From Janibacter terrae NBRC 107853 (GTDB lineage Bacteria > Actinomycetota > Actinomycetes > Actinomycetales > Dermatophilaceae): DNA of 64,000 nucleotides. The notes beneath the pieces were generated by a model, which worked only from the letters and a program-made list of their open reading frames with translations, was not told the DNA's origin and did no database searches. Location of the stretch: assembly GCF_001591405.1 (NCBI RefSeq), contig NZ_BCUV01000007.1, positions 496,001-560,000 on the forward strand. The letters run 5' to 3'. A program made the position numbers and the translations under genes. Shown here piece after piece: positions 9,085-20,359 of this stretch. The stretch's first letter is position 1. The number at the start of each line of letters is the position of its first letter.

Positions 9085-9939
9085 TCATCCGCCGACGGCC
9101 GCGAGGACGGCCCGTCGGGTCAGCACGGTCGCGAGGTGCCGGCGGTAGTCGGCGTCCCCGTTGAGGTCGGACGGCGGGTCGGTGCCCTCGGCGGCCCGGT
9201 CGCACGCGGCCCGGACGGCCTCCTGGGTGGTGGCCGCACCCACGAGGCCCGCCTCCACCGCCGACGCGCGAAGGGGGGTCGCGCCCATGTTGGTCAGGCC
9301 GATCCGGGCCTCGGCGATCGACCCGCCCTCTGTGCGCACCTGCGCGGCGACGGCGACGATCGGCCACTGGTGGGCGATGCGCACGAACTTCTCGTAGTGC
9401 GAGCCCCAGCCGTCGTAGGCGGGGACGCGGATCGCGGTGAGCAGCTCGTCCTCGCCGACGGCGGTCGTGAAGAGCCCCTCGAAGAACTCGGCCGCCGGGA
9501 CGACGCGCTCACCGCCCGGGCCGGTGACGACCAGCTCGGCATCCATCGCCAGCACCGGGGCGCCGCAGTCACCGGCGGGGTCGGCGTGGACCAGCGCCCC
9601 ACCGAGCGTGCCGCGGTGGCGGATCTGCGGGTCGGCCACCTCGGTGATCGCCTGGTGGAGCAGCGTGCACCGCTCGCGGACCGTCTCGTCGGCGAGGATC
9701 TCGTGGTAGGGCGTCATCGCCCCGATCGTCACGGTGTCACCGTCGACGCGGATGCCCCGCAGCGACTCGATCCGACCGAGGTCGACGACCAGCTCGGGAG
9801 CGTTGAGGCGCATCCGCAGCACCGGCAGCAGGGACTGCCCCCCGGCGATCACCTTGGCCTCGTCACCGTGCTCCGCGAGCAGGCCGAGGGCCTCCTCGAC
9901 CGTCGCGGGGGCGGCGTAGTCGAACTTCGCCGGGATCAT
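9085..9939 (-). CDS. coxM: FAD-binding medium subunit of a molybdenum hydroxylase (CoxM-like)
   Basis: This 284-residue protein belongs to the CO dehydrogenase/xanthine dehydrogenase FAD-subunit family. It begins [18 protein letters not shown], carries the FAD-binding motif AGGQSLLP near residue 32 and the second FAD segment (RHRGTLGG). Length matches CoxM/CutM. It would carry electrons from the 2Fe-2S subunit to the quinone pool. The ATG at 9939 overlaps the stop of the large subunit (ATGA), a sign of coupled translation and a fixed subunit ratio. Confidence 0.93.
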   Translation of the reverse strand: MIPAKFDYAAPATVEEALGLLAEHGDEAKVIAGGQSLLPVLRMRLNAPELVVDLGRIESLRGIRVDGDTVTIGAMTPYHEILADETVRERCTLLHQAITEVADPQIRHRGTLGGALVHADPAGDCGAPVLAMDAELVVTGPGGERVVPAAEFFEGLFTTAVGEDELLTAIRVPAYDGWGSHYEKFVRIAHQWPIVAVAAQVRTEGGSIAEARIGLTNMGATPLRASAVEAGLVGAATTQEAVRAACDRAAEGTDPPSDLNGDADYRRHLATVLTRRAVLAAVGG

Positions 9940-12410
9940 CGCCCTGCTCCTTCCGCGGTGCCGCTCATGTCGTCGAAGTTGCCGCCGTCCGGGTCGAAGT
10001 GGGGCGCCGCCGCCCCCGTCGTCTCCTCGTCCCTGCCGGACCGCAGCGCCTGCCAGACCCGCTCCGGGGTGCACGGCATCTGGACGTCGTCGATGCCGAA
10101 GGGGCGGAGGGCGTCGACGACGCCGTTGACGATGCACGGGGTGGAGGCGATGGTGCCGGCCTCGCCGACCCCCTTCGTCCCCAGCGTGTTGGACGTGGCC
10201 AAGGTGGTCGTCGTCGCGGTGTCGAAGCTGATCGTGTCGGCCGCCGTCGGGACGAGGTAGTCGACGAAGCTCGCGCTCACGAGCGTGCCCGAGTCGTCGT
10301 GGACCGCCTCCTCCCACAGCGCCTGGGCGATGCCCTGGACGAGGCCACCGTGGATCTGGCCGTCGACGATGAGCGGGTTGATCACCTGACCGACGTCGTC
10401 GACGCAGGTGTACTTGCGCAGCCGCACCTGACCGGTCTCGGTGTCGACCTCCATGGCGCACAGGTGCGTGCCGTGCGGGTAGTTGAAGTTCACCGGGTCG
10501 AAGGTCGCCTCGGCGTCGATGCCCGGCTCGATGTCGTCCGGGTAGTCGTGCGAGGCGAAGGCCGCGGTCGCGATCTCGGTCAGCGCCACCGACTGGTCGG
10601 TGCCGGCCACGCCGAGCCGGCCGTCCTTGAGCTCGAGGTCGTCGGGGTTGGCCTCGAGCATGTGCGCGGCGTAGCGGCGCGCCTTGTCGATCACCTTGTC
10701 CGCCGCCCGGACGACGGCCTCGCCGCCGACGACGAGGGACCGGGAGCCGTAGGTGTCCATGCCCTTGTGGGAGATCTGGGTGTCGCCGTGCAGCACCTCC
10801 ACGTCCTCGTAGGGGACGCCGAGCCGGTCGGCGACGATCTGGCTGAAGGCCGTCTCGTGGCCCTGGCCGTGCGGGCTCACGCCGACGACGACCTCGACCT
10901 TGCCCGTCGCGAGCATCCGGATGCTCGCGTGCTCCCAGCCGCCGGCCCCGTAGTCGAGGCTACCGAGCACCCGGCTGGGCGCCAGGCCGCACATCTCGGT
11001 GAAGGTCGAGATGCCGATGCCGAGCTGGACCGGGTCCTTGCGCTCGCGGCGCTGGCGCTGCTCCTCGCGCAACGCGTCGTAGCCGAACATCTCCTTGGCC
11101 TTGGCCGTGGCGGCCTCGTAGTTGCCGGAGTCGTACTCGAGCCCGGCGACCGAGGTGAAGGGGAACTCCTCGTGCCGGATCCAGTTGCGTTCGCGGACGA
11201 CGAGCGGGTCCTCGCCGAGCTCGGCCGCGAGCTCGTCCATGAGTCGCTCGATGGCGAAGGTCGCCTCGGGCCGACCGGCGCCACGGTAGGCGTCCGTCCA
11301 GGCCTTGTTGGTGAGCACCGACTGCATCGAGAAGTGGTACGCCGGGAACTTGTAGATGGCGTTGAACATGAACGCGCCGAGGACGGGGATGCCCCCGCCG
11401 ATGAGCGCGACGTAGGAGCCGAGGTCGGCGAGGAGGTCGACCTTGAGGCCGGTGACGTGCCCCTCCTTGTCCGCCGCGAGGGTCAGGCGCTGCCACTGGT
11501 CGCGGCCGTGGTGGGCGGCCATCAGCGACTCGGAGCGGGTCTCGGTGTACTTCACCGGTCGGCCGAGCTGGCGGGCCACCCACCAGACGAGCCACTCCTC
11601 GGGCGTCACCTGCAGCTTGCCGCCGAAGCCGCCGCCGACGTCCGGGGCGATGACCCGGATCTTCGACTCCGGGACGCCGGTGGTCGCCGCGAGCGCGAAG
11701 CGCAGGATGTGCGGGACCTGGGTCGCCGACCACATCGTCAGCTGCTCGCCCGTCGGGTCGACGACGACCGAGCGCGGCTCCATGAAGGCGGGGATCAGCC
11801 GCTGCTGGCGGTACTCACGCTCGATGAGGATGCCGCCCTCGCGGGCGGTGGCGATCGCCTCCTCGACGTCGCCGCCGGTCCCGGCCTCCTTCGAGTCGAA
11901 GACCCAGAGGGCCGACTTGTTGGTGCCGAGGTCGGGGTGCGCGAGCACCGTGTCCTGCGCGGCCTCCTTGAGGTCCAGCGCCGCGGGCAGCTCCTCGTAG
12001 TCGATGTCGACGAGCTCCGCCGCGTCCCGGGCCTCCGCCGCGGTGCGGGCCACGACGACCGCGACGACCTCGCCGGCGAAGGTCACCCGGTCGGCCGGCA
12101 TCGGCGGGTGCGTGGGGGTGACCTGGTCGGGGGTGAGCGGCCACGCGTTGATGAGCACGCCGGCGCTCTCGTCGAGGTCGGCGCCGGAGTAGACGGCGAC
12201 GACATTGCTCGCCTGACGCGCCTCGCTCAGGTCGACGGCGACGATGCGGGCGTGGGCGAAGGGGGACCGGACCATCGCCACGTGCAGCATGCCGGGCAGG
12301 ACGATGTTGTCGGTCCAGCGGGTGCGCCCGGTGATGAGGCGCCGGTCCTCCTTGCGGCGGCGGTCGCGGCCGATCTCGCGGGCCGGCGCCTCGGTCGCCT
12401 CGGCGGTCAT
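9936..12410 (-). CDS. coxL: Molybdopterin large subunit, form II CoxL-like
   Basis: This 824-residue molybdopterin-binding subunit of the xanthine dehydrogenase family has the a/b hammerhead domain (about residues 20-140), GGGFGGK near residue 270 and a C-terminal glutamate region (GVGEAGT). The active-site loop reads AYRGAGR. Form I enzymes, which are proven aerobic CO dehydrogenases, have AYXCSFR, while AYRGAGR marks form II, whose substrate is often not CO. The protein is therefore a molybdenum hydroxylase of uncertain substrate. The start at 12410 overlaps the coxS stop by 4 nt. Confidence 0.93.
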   Translation of the reverse strand: MTAEATEAPAREIGRDRRRKEDRRLITGRTRWTDNIVLPGMLHVAMVRSPFAHARIVAVDLSEARQASNVVAVYSGADLDESAGVLINAWPLTPDQVTPTHPPMPADRVTFAGEVVAVVVARTAAEARDAAELVDIDYEELPAALDLKEAAQDTVLAHPDLGTNKSALWVFDSKEAGTGGDVEEAIATAREGGILIEREYRQQRLIPAFMEPRSVVVDPTGEQLTMWSATQVPHILRFALAATTGVPESKIRVIAPDVGGGFGGKLQVTPEEWLVWWVARQLGRPVKYTETRSESLMAAHHGRDQWQRLTLAADKEGHVTGLKVDLLADLGSYVALIGGGIPVLGAFMFNAIYKFPAYHFSMQSVLTNKAWTDAYRGAGRPEATFAIERLMDELAAELGEDPLVVRERNWIRHEEFPFTSVAGLEYDSGNYEAATAKAKEMFGYDALREEQRQRRERKDPVQLGIGISTFTEMCGLAPSRVLGSLDYGAGGWEHASIRMLATGKVEVVVGVSPHGQGHETAFSQIVADRLGVPYEDVEVLHGDTQISHKGMDTYGSRSLVVGGEAVVRAADKVIDKARRYAAHMLEANPDDLELKDGRLGVAGTDQSVALTEIATAAFASHDYPDDIEPGIDAEATFDPVNFNYPHGTHLCAMEVDTETGQVRLRKYTCVDDVGQVINPLIVDGQIHGGLVQGIAQALWEEAVHDDSGTLVSASFVDYLVPTAADTISFDTATTTTLATSNTLGTKGVGEAGTIASTPCIVNGVVDALRPFGIDDVQMPCTPERVWQALRSGRDEETTGAAAPHFDPDGGNFDDMSGTAEGAGR

Positions 12411-12889
12411 CGCGCACCTCCGGGGGTCTCGCTCGACCCGGCCGCGGTCAGGACCGCGCGGACGATGTTGTGGTACCCGGTGCACCGGCAGAGGTTGCCC
12501 TCGAGGCCGACGCGCACCTCCTCCTCGGTGGGGTCCGGGTTGTCCCGGAGCAGGTCGACGGCCTGCATGATCATGCCGGGGGTGCAGTAGCCGCACTGCA
12601 GCGCGTGGCACTCGTGGAAGGCGGCCTGCGCCGGGTGCAGCTCGTCGCCCTCGGCCAGGCCCTCGATCGTCGTGACCTCCGCCCCGTCCGCCTGGACGGC
12701 CAGGACGTTGCAGGACTTCACGCTCCTGCCGTCGAGGTGGACCGTGCAGGCACCGCAGTTGGAGGTGTCGCACCCGATCACCGTGCCGGTCCTGCCCACC
12801 ACCTCCCGCAGGTAGTGGACCAACAGCATCCGGGGTTCGATGTCATCGGCCACTCTCTGGCCGTCCACGACGAGCTCGATCCTGACCAT
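12407..12889 (-). CDS. coxS: 2Fe-2S small subunit of molybdenum hydroxylase (CoxS-like)
   Basis: This 160-residue ferredoxin-like subunit holds two clusters. The plant-type cluster ligands are in [16 protein letters not shown] (about residues 39-54), and the C-terminal cluster ligands are in QCGYCTPGM and CRCTGY. The spacing is standard for CoxS/CutS. It passes electrons from the molybdenum centre to FAD. A clear AGGAGGG site precedes the ATG at 12889. The 84-nt gap from xdhC is the largest in the operon, so an internal promoter is possible. Confidence 0.95.
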   Translation of the reverse strand: MVRIELVVDGQRVADDIEPRMLLVHYLREVVGRTGTVIGCDTSNCGACTVHLDGRSVKSCNVLAVQADGAEVTTIEGLAEGDELHPAQAAFHECHALQCGYCTPGMIMQAVDLLRDNPDPTEEEVRVGLEGNLCRCTGYHNIVRAVLTAAGSSETPGGAR

Positions 12890-12973
12890 GGGACCCTCCT
12901 GGGGGCGATCACGACGGTGTGATGCGGCTCATGCTGCCAGACGTCCCCGCTGGGGTCACCCCCCTTCGGCCGG

Positions 12974-14104
12974 TCAGTCCTCGAGGGAGTGGTGGATGCG
13001 TCCGGAGCGCTCCGCCAGCGACCGACCGGAGCCGCCCCACCGGTCCGCGATGAACTCCGCGGCGATGCTGATCGCCGTCTCCTCGGGCGTCCGCGCGCCC
13101 AGGTCGAGGCCGATCGGGCTGCGGAGCCGGGCGAGCTCGGCCGGGGCCACCCCCGCCTCGAGCAACCGCTCCTCCCGGTCCTCGTGCGTGCGACGCGAAC
13201 CCATCGCGCCGATGTAGCCGACCTCCGGCAGCCGCAGGGCCACCTCGAGCAGGGGGACGTCGAACTTCGGGTCGTGGGTGAGCACGGCGATGACCGTCCG
13301 CCCGTCGATCCGGCCTGCGGCCTGCTCGGCGGCGAGGTAGCGGTGCGGCCAGTCGACGACGACCTCGTCGGCGTCGGCGAACCGCGAACGGGTGGCGAAG
13401 ACCGGGCGGGCATCGCACACCGTGACCCGGTAGCCGAGGAAGGAGCCGACCCGGGCGACCGCGGCGGCGAAGTCGATCGCGCCGAACACGAGCATGCGCG
13501 GCCGCGGGGCGAAGGCCCACACGAAGACCCGCATCCCCTCTCCACGACGCTCCCCGTCCGGGCCGTAGCCGATCGTGGCGTTGTGCCCGAGGGCGAGCTG
13601 GCCGAGCGCGTCGTCCAGGACCGCCGCGTCGACGCGCGGGGACCCGAGGGAGCCCTGCGGCTCCTCGTCGGGACGGATGACCACCCGGCGTCCGAGCCAC
13701 TGCGGGTCCGGGTGCTCGATGACCGTGGCCACGGCGACCGGCCGCCCGGCCGCCACGTCGTCCGCGACCTCGCCGAGCTGGGGGAAGCTCTCGCGGTCGA
13801 ACCGCTCGACCCACACATCGAGGATGCCGCCGCAGGTCAGCCCGACCGACATCGCGTCGTCGTCGGAGACGCCGTAGCGCTCGAGGACCGGGGTCCGGGT
13901 CTCGAGGACCTCCTCGGCGCGCTCGTAGACCGCGCCCTCGACGCACCCGCCCGACACCGAACCGACCGCGGTGCCGTCGGGGCCGACGAGCATCGAGGCA
14001 CCGGCCGGTCGCGGCGCCGAGCGCCAGGTCGCGACGACGGTCCCGACCCCGACGGGGTGCCCCTGCTCCCACCACGCCAGCAGCTCCGGCAGGACCTCAC
14101 GCAC
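12974..14104 (-). CDS. XdhC/CoxI-family molybdenum cofactor insertion protein
   Basis: This 376-residue protein has the N-terminal XdhC_CoxI domain, with the conserved SVSGGCVEGAVYE segment and GLTCGGILDVWVE, and a C-terminal Rossmann domain (LVFGAIDFAAAV, YIGAMGSRRTHEDR). XdhC binds molybdenum cofactor, helps sulfurate it, and delivers it to the apo-hydroxylase. The start is set at GTG 14104, 9 nt after GGAGG, and overlaps the end of coxE by 8 nt. A TTG at 14110 is the longer alternative. Its place between coxE and coxS ties it to maturation of the CoxSLM enzyme. Confidence 0.9.
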   Translation of the reverse strand: MREVLPELLAWWEQGHPVGVGTVVATWRSAPRPAGASMLVGPDGTAVGSVSGGCVEGAVYERAEEVLETRTPVLERYGVSDDDAMSVGLTCGGILDVWVERFDRESFPQLGEVADDVAAGRPVAVATVIEHPDPQWLGRRVVIRPDEEPQGSLGSPRVDAAVLDDALGQLALGHNATIGYGPDGERRGEGMRVFVWAFAPRPRMLVFGAIDFAAAVARVGSFLGYRVTVCDARPVFATRSRFADADEVVVDWPHRYLAAEQAAGRIDGRTVIAVLTHDPKFDVPLLEVALRLPEVGYIGAMGSRRTHEDREERLLEAGVAPAELARLRSPIGLDLGARTPEETAISIAAEFIADRWGGSGRSLAERSGRIHHSLED

Positions 14105-15230
14105 GGGCAACGACCTCCAACAGCTCCTCGAAGGACCGCAGCGAGTGCCCGGCGACGAAGGCGTCCACGTGCGGCAGGGCGGCGACGATACCGGCCTGCA
14201 CCGGAAGATACCCGTCCTTGCCCCGGTGCGGGTTGGCCCACACCACCCGGTGGGCCAGCAGCTGCATCCGCGCGACCTGCTCGCCGAGCTCCCGGCAGTC
14301 GCCCCGCTCCCAGCCGTCGCTCACGATGACCACGACGGCACCGCGGGCCAGGTTGCGGGTGCCCGGCCGGTCGAGGAAGACCCGCAGCACCTCGCCGAGC
14401 CGGGTGCCGCCGGACCAGTCGGGCACCTGCTCGCCCGCGCGGACGAGGGCGCGCTCCGGGTCCCGGACGCGCAGCGCGTCGGTGACCCGGGTGAGGCGGG
14501 TGCCGAGCGCGAAGACCTCGACGGAACGGGCCGCGGGGCCGGCCCGTGGCGCCTGCACGAGCGCGTGCGCCACCCGCAGGAGGGCGTCGGCGTAGGCGCG
14601 CATCGAGCCGGAGACGTCCACGAGGACGACGATGCGGCGCGGGCGGCGCGCGCGCCGCCGGTGGTCGATCCGGCTCGGCTCCCCCATCCGACGCAGCATC
14701 GTGCGCATCGTGCGGTGCGCGTCGATCTCCCCACGGCGCCACGGTGCGCGACGGGTGGCGCGCCGCTCGGGCAGGCGCGGCCGCAGCTCGCCGATGAGCC
14801 GGTCGAGCAGGACCTTGTCCTCGGCGCCCAGCCCGGCCACGTCGCGGTGGCGCAGGACCTCATGCCGGGAGGCGGCCGCCCGCACCACCTCACCGGGGTC
14901 ACCCCCTTCGACCGGGTCGTCGTCGAGCGGCACCGGGGACGACGCCGTGACCTCGCGCCCCGGTCGCGGAGCCGCGGGCGTGCCCTCCGCCCCGGAGAAC
15001 CACCCGGCGAAGACCTGGTCGAGGCGGCGCAGGTCCTCCGGCCCGGCGCAGAGCGTGGCCCGCGCGGCTCGACGCACGCCCGCGAGGTCGCCCGCACCGA
15101 CGAGCGCGGCCGCCTCGAGGAAGGCGGAGGCCCGGTCGTGCGTGACGTCCACCCCCGCCACGCGGAGGGCGTGCGCGAAGCCCAGCAGCACCTCGTCGAC
15201 CGCTGGCCCGGTCGCGGCGGGTAGGGTCAC
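14097..15230 (-). CDS. coxE: VWA-domain protein, CoxE-like
   Basis: This 377-residue protein has a C-terminal von Willebrand A domain with the metal-site motif DVSGSM and later SGGT and SDGWERGD. The N-terminal half is helical. CoxE works with the MoxR ATPase CoxD in assembling the [CuSMoO2] or related molybdenum active site. The GTG start at 15230 overlaps the coxD stop (GTGA). Context and domain order match CoxE. The exact maturation step for a form II enzyme is an inference. Confidence 0.9.
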   Translation of the reverse strand: MTLPAATGPAVDEVLLGFAHALRVAGVDVTHDRASAFLEAAALVGAGDLAGVRRAARATLCAGPEDLRRLDQVFAGWFSGAEGTPAAPRPGREVTASSPVPLDDDPVEGGDPGEVVRAAASRHEVLRHRDVAGLGAEDKVLLDRLIGELRPRLPERRATRRAPWRRGEIDAHRTMRTMLRRMGEPSRIDHRRRARRPRRIVVLVDVSGSMRAYADALLRVAHALVQAPRAGPAARSVEVFALGTRLTRVTDALRVRDPERALVRAGEQVPDWSGGTRLGEVLRVFLDRPGTRNLARGAVVVIVSDGWERGDCRELGEQVARMQLLAHRVVWANPHRGKDGYLPVQAGIVAALPHVDAFVAGHSLRSFEELLEVVARA

Positions 15231-16099
15231 CCGCCGAGCACCCGGTCGAGGGCCTGACGGACCCGGTCGGTGTCCTCGCGGTACTTCACGACCGCGCCGA
15301 GGGTACGGGCGGCGACCTCGAGGTCGAGCTCGACCGCTCCGAGGTGCTGCAGGGCGACCACCCAGTCGAGGGTCTCGGCGACGCCCGGTGGCTTGAGCAG
15401 CCCCTCGGCGCGCAGCTGCTGCACCGCGAGGGCGACCTGCCGGGCGAGCGTCTCGCTGACCTCCGGGACCCGGCTGCGGACGATCGCGACCTCGCGGTCG
15501 AGCCCGGGGTGGTCGATCCAGTGGTAGAGGCACCGGCGTTTGAGGGCGTCGTGCAGCTCGCGGGTGCGGTTGGAGGTGAGCACGACCGTCGGCGGGGTCT
15601 GCGCCCGGATCGTGCCGAGCTCGGGGATGCTCACCGTCCACGACGAGAGCACCTCGAGCAGGAAGGCCTCGAACTCGTCGTCGGCGCGGTCGACCTCGTC
15701 GACGAGCAGGACGGCGGGAGCACCCCGCAGGGCCTGCAGCACGGGCCGCTCGAGGAGGAACCGCTCGTCGAAGAGCGTCCGCTCGGCCGCCGCGGCGTCC
15801 GGCTGCCCGCTCGCCGTGAGCGCCTCGAGCGTGCGCAGGTGGAGGATCTGCCGCGGGAAGTCCCAGTCGTAGAGCGCCTGCGAGGCGTCGATGCCCTCGT
15901 AGCACTGCAGGCGGATGAGCGGCACGCCCTCGATCTGCGCCAGCGCCTGTGCCAGCGCGGTCTTGCCGGTGCCGGGCTCGCCCTCGAGCAGCAGCGGCCG
16001 CTGCATCTCCCGGGCGAGGAAGACGACGGTCGCGAGGTCCTCGTCGGCGAGGTACCCGGTGCGGCCCAGCGAGTCCGCCAGCTCCTGCGGTGACGTCAT
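15227..16099 (-). CDS. coxD: MoxR-type AAA+ ATPase, CoxD-like
   Basis: This 290-residue MoxR AAA+ ATPase has Walker A GEPGTGKT (about residues 40-47), Walker B VLLVDEVDRAD and sensor 1 VVLTSNRTRE. CoxD is an ATP-dependent chaperone that partners with CoxE to mature the molybdenum active site. It is the first gene of the seven-gene operon. The ATG lies only 6 nt after a TAACCT -10 box, so the operon mRNA is probably leaderless. Confidence 0.92.
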   Translation of the reverse strand: MTSPQELADSLGRTGYLADEDLATVVFLAREMQRPLLLEGEPGTGKTALAQALAQIEGVPLIRLQCYEGIDASQALYDWDFPRQILHLRTLEALTASGQPDAAAAERTLFDERFLLERPVLQALRGAPAVLLVDEVDRADDEFEAFLLEVLSSWTVSIPELGTIRAQTPPTVVLTSNRTRELHDALKRRCLYHWIDHPGLDREVAIVRSRVPEVSETLARQVALAVQQLRAEGLLKPPGVAETLDWVVALQHLGAVELDLEVAARTLGAVVKYREDTDRVRQALDRVLGG

Positions 16100-16105
16100 G
16101 GGCCG

Positions 16106-16111
16106 AGGTTA
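16106..16111 (-). promoter_or_regulatory. -10 box of the cox operon, leaderless
   Basis: TAACCT on the minus strand ends 6 nt before the coxD ATG. Transcription starting at the usual distance would begin at or next to the start codon, so no Shine-Dalgarno site is expected, and none is seen. Confidence 0.5.
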
Positions 16112-16138
16112 CCCACCCGTCCGCCCGCCCGGGCCGAC

Positions 16139-16180
16139 GACGAAGGGCGGTCCCCCCGTGAGGAGGGACCGCCCTTCGTC
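16139..16180 (-). terminator. groEL terminator hairpin
   Basis: A perfect 16-bp stem (16139-16154 with 16165-16180) with a 10-nt loop lies 17 nt after the groEL stop. The outer arms read GACGAAGGGC/GCCCTTCGTC, like the other terminators in this window. Confidence 0.8.
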
Positions 16181-16196
16181 CTGCGCAGCGGTGGGC

Positions 16197-17930
<1,734 letters not shown>

Positions 17931-17949
17931 TCACCTGACCGGTCAAGGA

Positions 17950-17976
17950 TTGTCACTCTCACCGAGAGAGTGCTAA
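17950..17976 (-). promoter_or_regulatory. CIRCE element 1 (HrcA operator)
   Basis: TTGTCACTC-N9-GAGTGCTAA matches the CIRCE consensus TTAGCACTC-N9-GAGTGCTAA with two mismatches in one arm. It lies about 120 nt upstream of groEL. HrcA binding here would repress groEL until heat shock. Confidence 0.88.
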
Positions 17977-17984
17977 CGCCATTA

Positions 17985-18011
17985 TTGGCACTCTCACCGG
18001 GAGAGTGCAAA
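17985..18011 (-). promoter_or_regulatory. CIRCE element 2 (HrcA operator)
   Basis: TTGGCACTC-N9-GAGTGCAAA is a second CIRCE-type inverted repeat, 8 nt from the first. Each arm has one mismatch to the consensus. Tandem CIRCE sites usually mean tight repression by HrcA. Confidence 0.88.
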
Positions 18012-18035
18012 CGTCACCCCGCGCGGCGGGACGAG

Positions 18036-18062
18036 GACGAAGGGGGGCGCACCCCCTTCGTC
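18036..18062 (-). terminator. Hairpin terminator of the 18.1-18.5 kb gene
   Basis: GACGAAGGGGG (18036-18046) pairs perfectly with 18052-18062 over a 5-nt loop. It overlaps the stop codon of the upstream-oriented gene and lies just beyond the groEL CIRCE region, so it isolates the two units. Confidence 0.7.
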
Positions 18063-18522
18063 AGGTACGGGGGTGGTGGTGCTCGAAGCCCGCCCGCATC
18101 CGGCCGTCCTCGTCGGAGGAGATCGGGTCGTCGAGATCGGCGACGAAGACCGCGACCAACTCGCGCGCCGGGTTATCCCGCGCGGCGGCGAGCAACCCGC
18201 GCCAGGCACCGAGGTTGGGGTGCTCACCCGGGGAGGCCTCGGCGGGCTCGAGGCCCTCGACCGCGGCCTGCAGCTGGAGGGTCGAGACGGGCAGGGTCGC
18301 CGTCGAGCCGTCGTGGTGCAGGACCGAGGCGAGCACGACCGCCGAGAGCCCGTGCCGGCCTCCGGGGAGATTCACGTGCGGGAACTCGAAGTCCGGGTCG
18401 CTGCTCGCCGGCGAGATGCCGACCGCCCACGCGACCGGCTCGCGCCAGCCGTCGATGCGACCGGCCAGGTGCTCCTTGATCGCGGCGAGTCCCTCGGGGG
18501 TGCTCCAGTCGAGTGCGCTCAT
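18061..18522 (-). CDS. Conserved hypothetical protein, 153 aa
   Basis: I do not recognise this gene's family. The product is about 153 residues, acidic and soluble, with no signal peptide or membrane helix. It begins MSALDWSTPEGLAAIKEHL and ends in a His-rich tail (EHHHPRT). The region VNLPGGRHGLSAVVLASVL looks like a mixed a/b fold. The ATG at 18522 stands 7 nt after CAGAGT, a weak -10 box, so the start may be leaderless. A hairpin terminator sits on its stop codon. The next gene upstream is DUF3263. Confidence 0.65.
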   Translation of the reverse strand: MSALDWSTPEGLAAIKEHLAGRIDGWREPVAWAVGISPASSDPDFEFPHVNLPGGRHGLSAVVLASVLHHDGSTATLPVSTLQLQAAVEGLEPAEASPGEHPNLGAWRGLLAAARDNPARELVAVFVADLDDPISSDEDGRMRAGFEHHHPRT

Positions 18523-18557
18523 GCCACCCACTCTGCCAGCCGCGGCGGCCGTGCGGC

Positions 18558-18848
18558 TCAGACCTCGAAGCCGAGGCGGCGGGCGCTGCGGGTGCGCTGG
18601 CGCTGGTCGCGCAGGCGGCGCAGCCGCTTGATGAGCATCGGGTCCTCGGAGAGGGCGGCCGGGTTGTTGATGAGGCCGTTGAGCACCTGGTAGTAGCGCG
18701 TGGAGCTCATGTCGAACAGCTCCTTGATCGCCTGCTCCTTGGAGCCGGCGTACTTCCACCACTGGCGCTCGAAGGCGAGGATCTCGCGGTCGCGGTCCGT
18801 GAGCGGGACCGAGGGGGTCGGCGCGGCGGTCTGGTCGGCGAGGTTCAC
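18558..18848 (-). CDS. DUF3263 protein
   Basis: This is a small basic protein of about 96 residues with the DUF3263 core: LTDRDREILAFERQWW, then FDMSSTRYYQVLNGLI and RLRRLRDQRQ. DUF3263 is a helix-turn-helix-like actinobacterial family of unknown role, probably DNA-binding by its fold and basic C-terminus. I placed the start at the GTG at 18848 because TACAGT lies 7 nt upstream as a leaderless promoter. A start at 18857 would add three residues. Confidence 0.85.
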   Translation of the reverse strand: MNLADQTAAPTPSVPLTDRDREILAFERQWWKYAGSKEQAIKELFDMSSTRYYQVLNGLINNPAALSEDPMLIKRLRRLRDQRQRTRSARRLGFEV

Positions 18849-18994
18849 GCGACGCACTGTACCGACCGAATCACATGAATGTCATTCCCCCGGCGTGTCG
18901 GCTGGACACCCGCCCCTCCCGCTGTCACGTGCGCCCCCTTCGCCCCACCCGTCACATCCCCGACCGGTCCGCGGTCGCCTCGCGCGGGGGCCCG

Positions 18995-20353
18995 TCAGAC
19001 CATCGAGTCGAGGATCGCGGCGATGTCCGCCGTGGTCGTCTGGGGGTTGACGATCGCGAAGCGCGCCAGGGTCTCGCCCTCGTGGTTGGTCGGCACGACG
19101 AAGGCGAACTCCTCCTCGAGGATGCGGTCGGACCATGCCGCGTAGTCCGCGGCCGTCCAGCCGATGCGACGGAAGACGACGACGGAGAGGAAGCGCTCAC
19201 CGACGAGCTCCAGCTCTTCGCGCCGGTGGATCTCGGCCTCGGCGAAGGACGCGACGTCGAGGGTGCCCTCGACCGCGGTCGTGTACGCCTCCGTGCCGTG
19301 GGTAGCGAGGGAGAACCAGAAGGGCAGCCCGCGCGCCCGTCGGGTCAGACCCACGGAGTAGTCGGTGGGGTTCCAGTCGGTGGCCGCGGTGAGCACGTCG
19401 AGGTAGCCGGCTCGTTGCGTGTGGGCGTTGCGGGCCGCGGCCGGGTTGCGGTAGATCAGCGCGCAGCAGTCGAAGGGGGCGAAGAGCCACTTGTGGGGGT
19501 CGACGATGAAGCTGTCGCAGTGCTCGATCCCCGCGTAGAGGTGCCGGACCGAGGGCGCGGCCAGGCCCGCCCCGCCGTACGCCCCGTCGACGTGGAACCA
19601 GATGCCGAGCTCGCGGCACACCTCGGCGACCGAGGCGAGGTCGTCGATGATCCCGAAGTTCGTCGTCCCCGCCGTCGCGACGACGGCGAAGTAGGTCTCG
19701 GGGCCGCCCTCCAGGAGGACCTCGCGGAGCCGCTCACCCGTGAGCCGGCCGCGCTCGTCGGGCTCGACGGTCGTCAGCTCGGCGTCCATGACGTCGCAGG
19801 CGGACTGGATCGAGGAGTGCGCCCCGCGAGTGGTCGCGACGCGGAAGGGCCGCTGCCCCTCGGCCGCCGTGCGACGGGCCTCGGTGCGCGCCGCGACGAG
19901 CGCGGAGAGGTTGCCGATGGTGCCGCCGGGGACGAAGACGCCGCCCGCCTCGGCCGGCAGGCCGATGAGGTCGGAGATCCAGCGGAGCGCCTGGTTCTCG
20001 GCGTACACGGCGCCCGAGCCCTCGAGCCAGGAACCGGCGTAGATCGAGCTGGCGCCGACGACGAGGTCGAACATCGCGGCGGCCTCGGTGGGGGCGCACG
20101 GGATGAAGGAGAGGTAACGCGGGTGGTCGACGGACAGGCAGGCCGGCGCCAGGACCTCGGCGAAGAGGTCCATCGCGGCGTGGCCACCGAGCCCCGCGGC
20201 GGTCACCGTCTGCCCGGCCGTCGCCTCGAGCTGCGCGAGCGTGCGCGGACCGTCGAGCGGGACCGGGTCGAGCTCGAGCCGCTCCTTGGAGTAGTCGAGG
20301 ACGATCTGGGCCAGCTCGGCCAGCGAGGTGTTGTCGTCAGGGAATCCGTGCAC
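18995..20353 (-). CDS. PLP-dependent group II decarboxylase
   Basis: This 452-residue protein is a pyridoxal-phosphate decarboxylase of the aromatic-L-amino-acid/glutamate family. The PLP lysine lies in DPHKWLF, the stacking His and the Asp in HVDGAYGGA, and the substrate-region motif in VPGGTIGN. Such enzymes make amines such as tyramine, tryptamine or diaminobutane-derived products; the substrate cannot be read from sequence. The GTG start lies 6 nt after TAGAGT, so a promoter overlaps the end of the upstream arsC-like gene. Confidence 0.88.
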   Translation of the reverse strand: MHGFPDDNTSLAELAQIVLDYSKERLELDPVPLDGPRTLAQLEATAGQTVTAAGLGGHAAMDLFAEVLAPACLSVDHPRYLSFIPCAPTEAAAMFDLVVGASSIYAGSWLEGSGAVYAENQALRWISDLIGLPAEAGGVFVPGGTIGNLSALVAARTEARRTAAEGQRPFRVATTRGAHSSIQSACDVMDAELTTVEPDERGRLTGERLREVLLEGGPETYFAVVATAGTTNFGIIDDLASVAEVCRELGIWFHVDGAYGGAGLAAPSVRHLYAGIEHCDSFIVDPHKWLFAPFDCCALIYRNPAAARNAHTQRAGYLDVLTAATDWNPTDYSVGLTRRARGLPFWFSLATHGTEAYTTAVEGTLDVASFAEAEIHRREELELVGERFLSVVVFRRIGWTAADYAAWSDRILEEEFAFVVPTNHEGETLARFAIVNPQTTTADIAAILDSMV

Positions 20354-20359
20354 GGGGGC

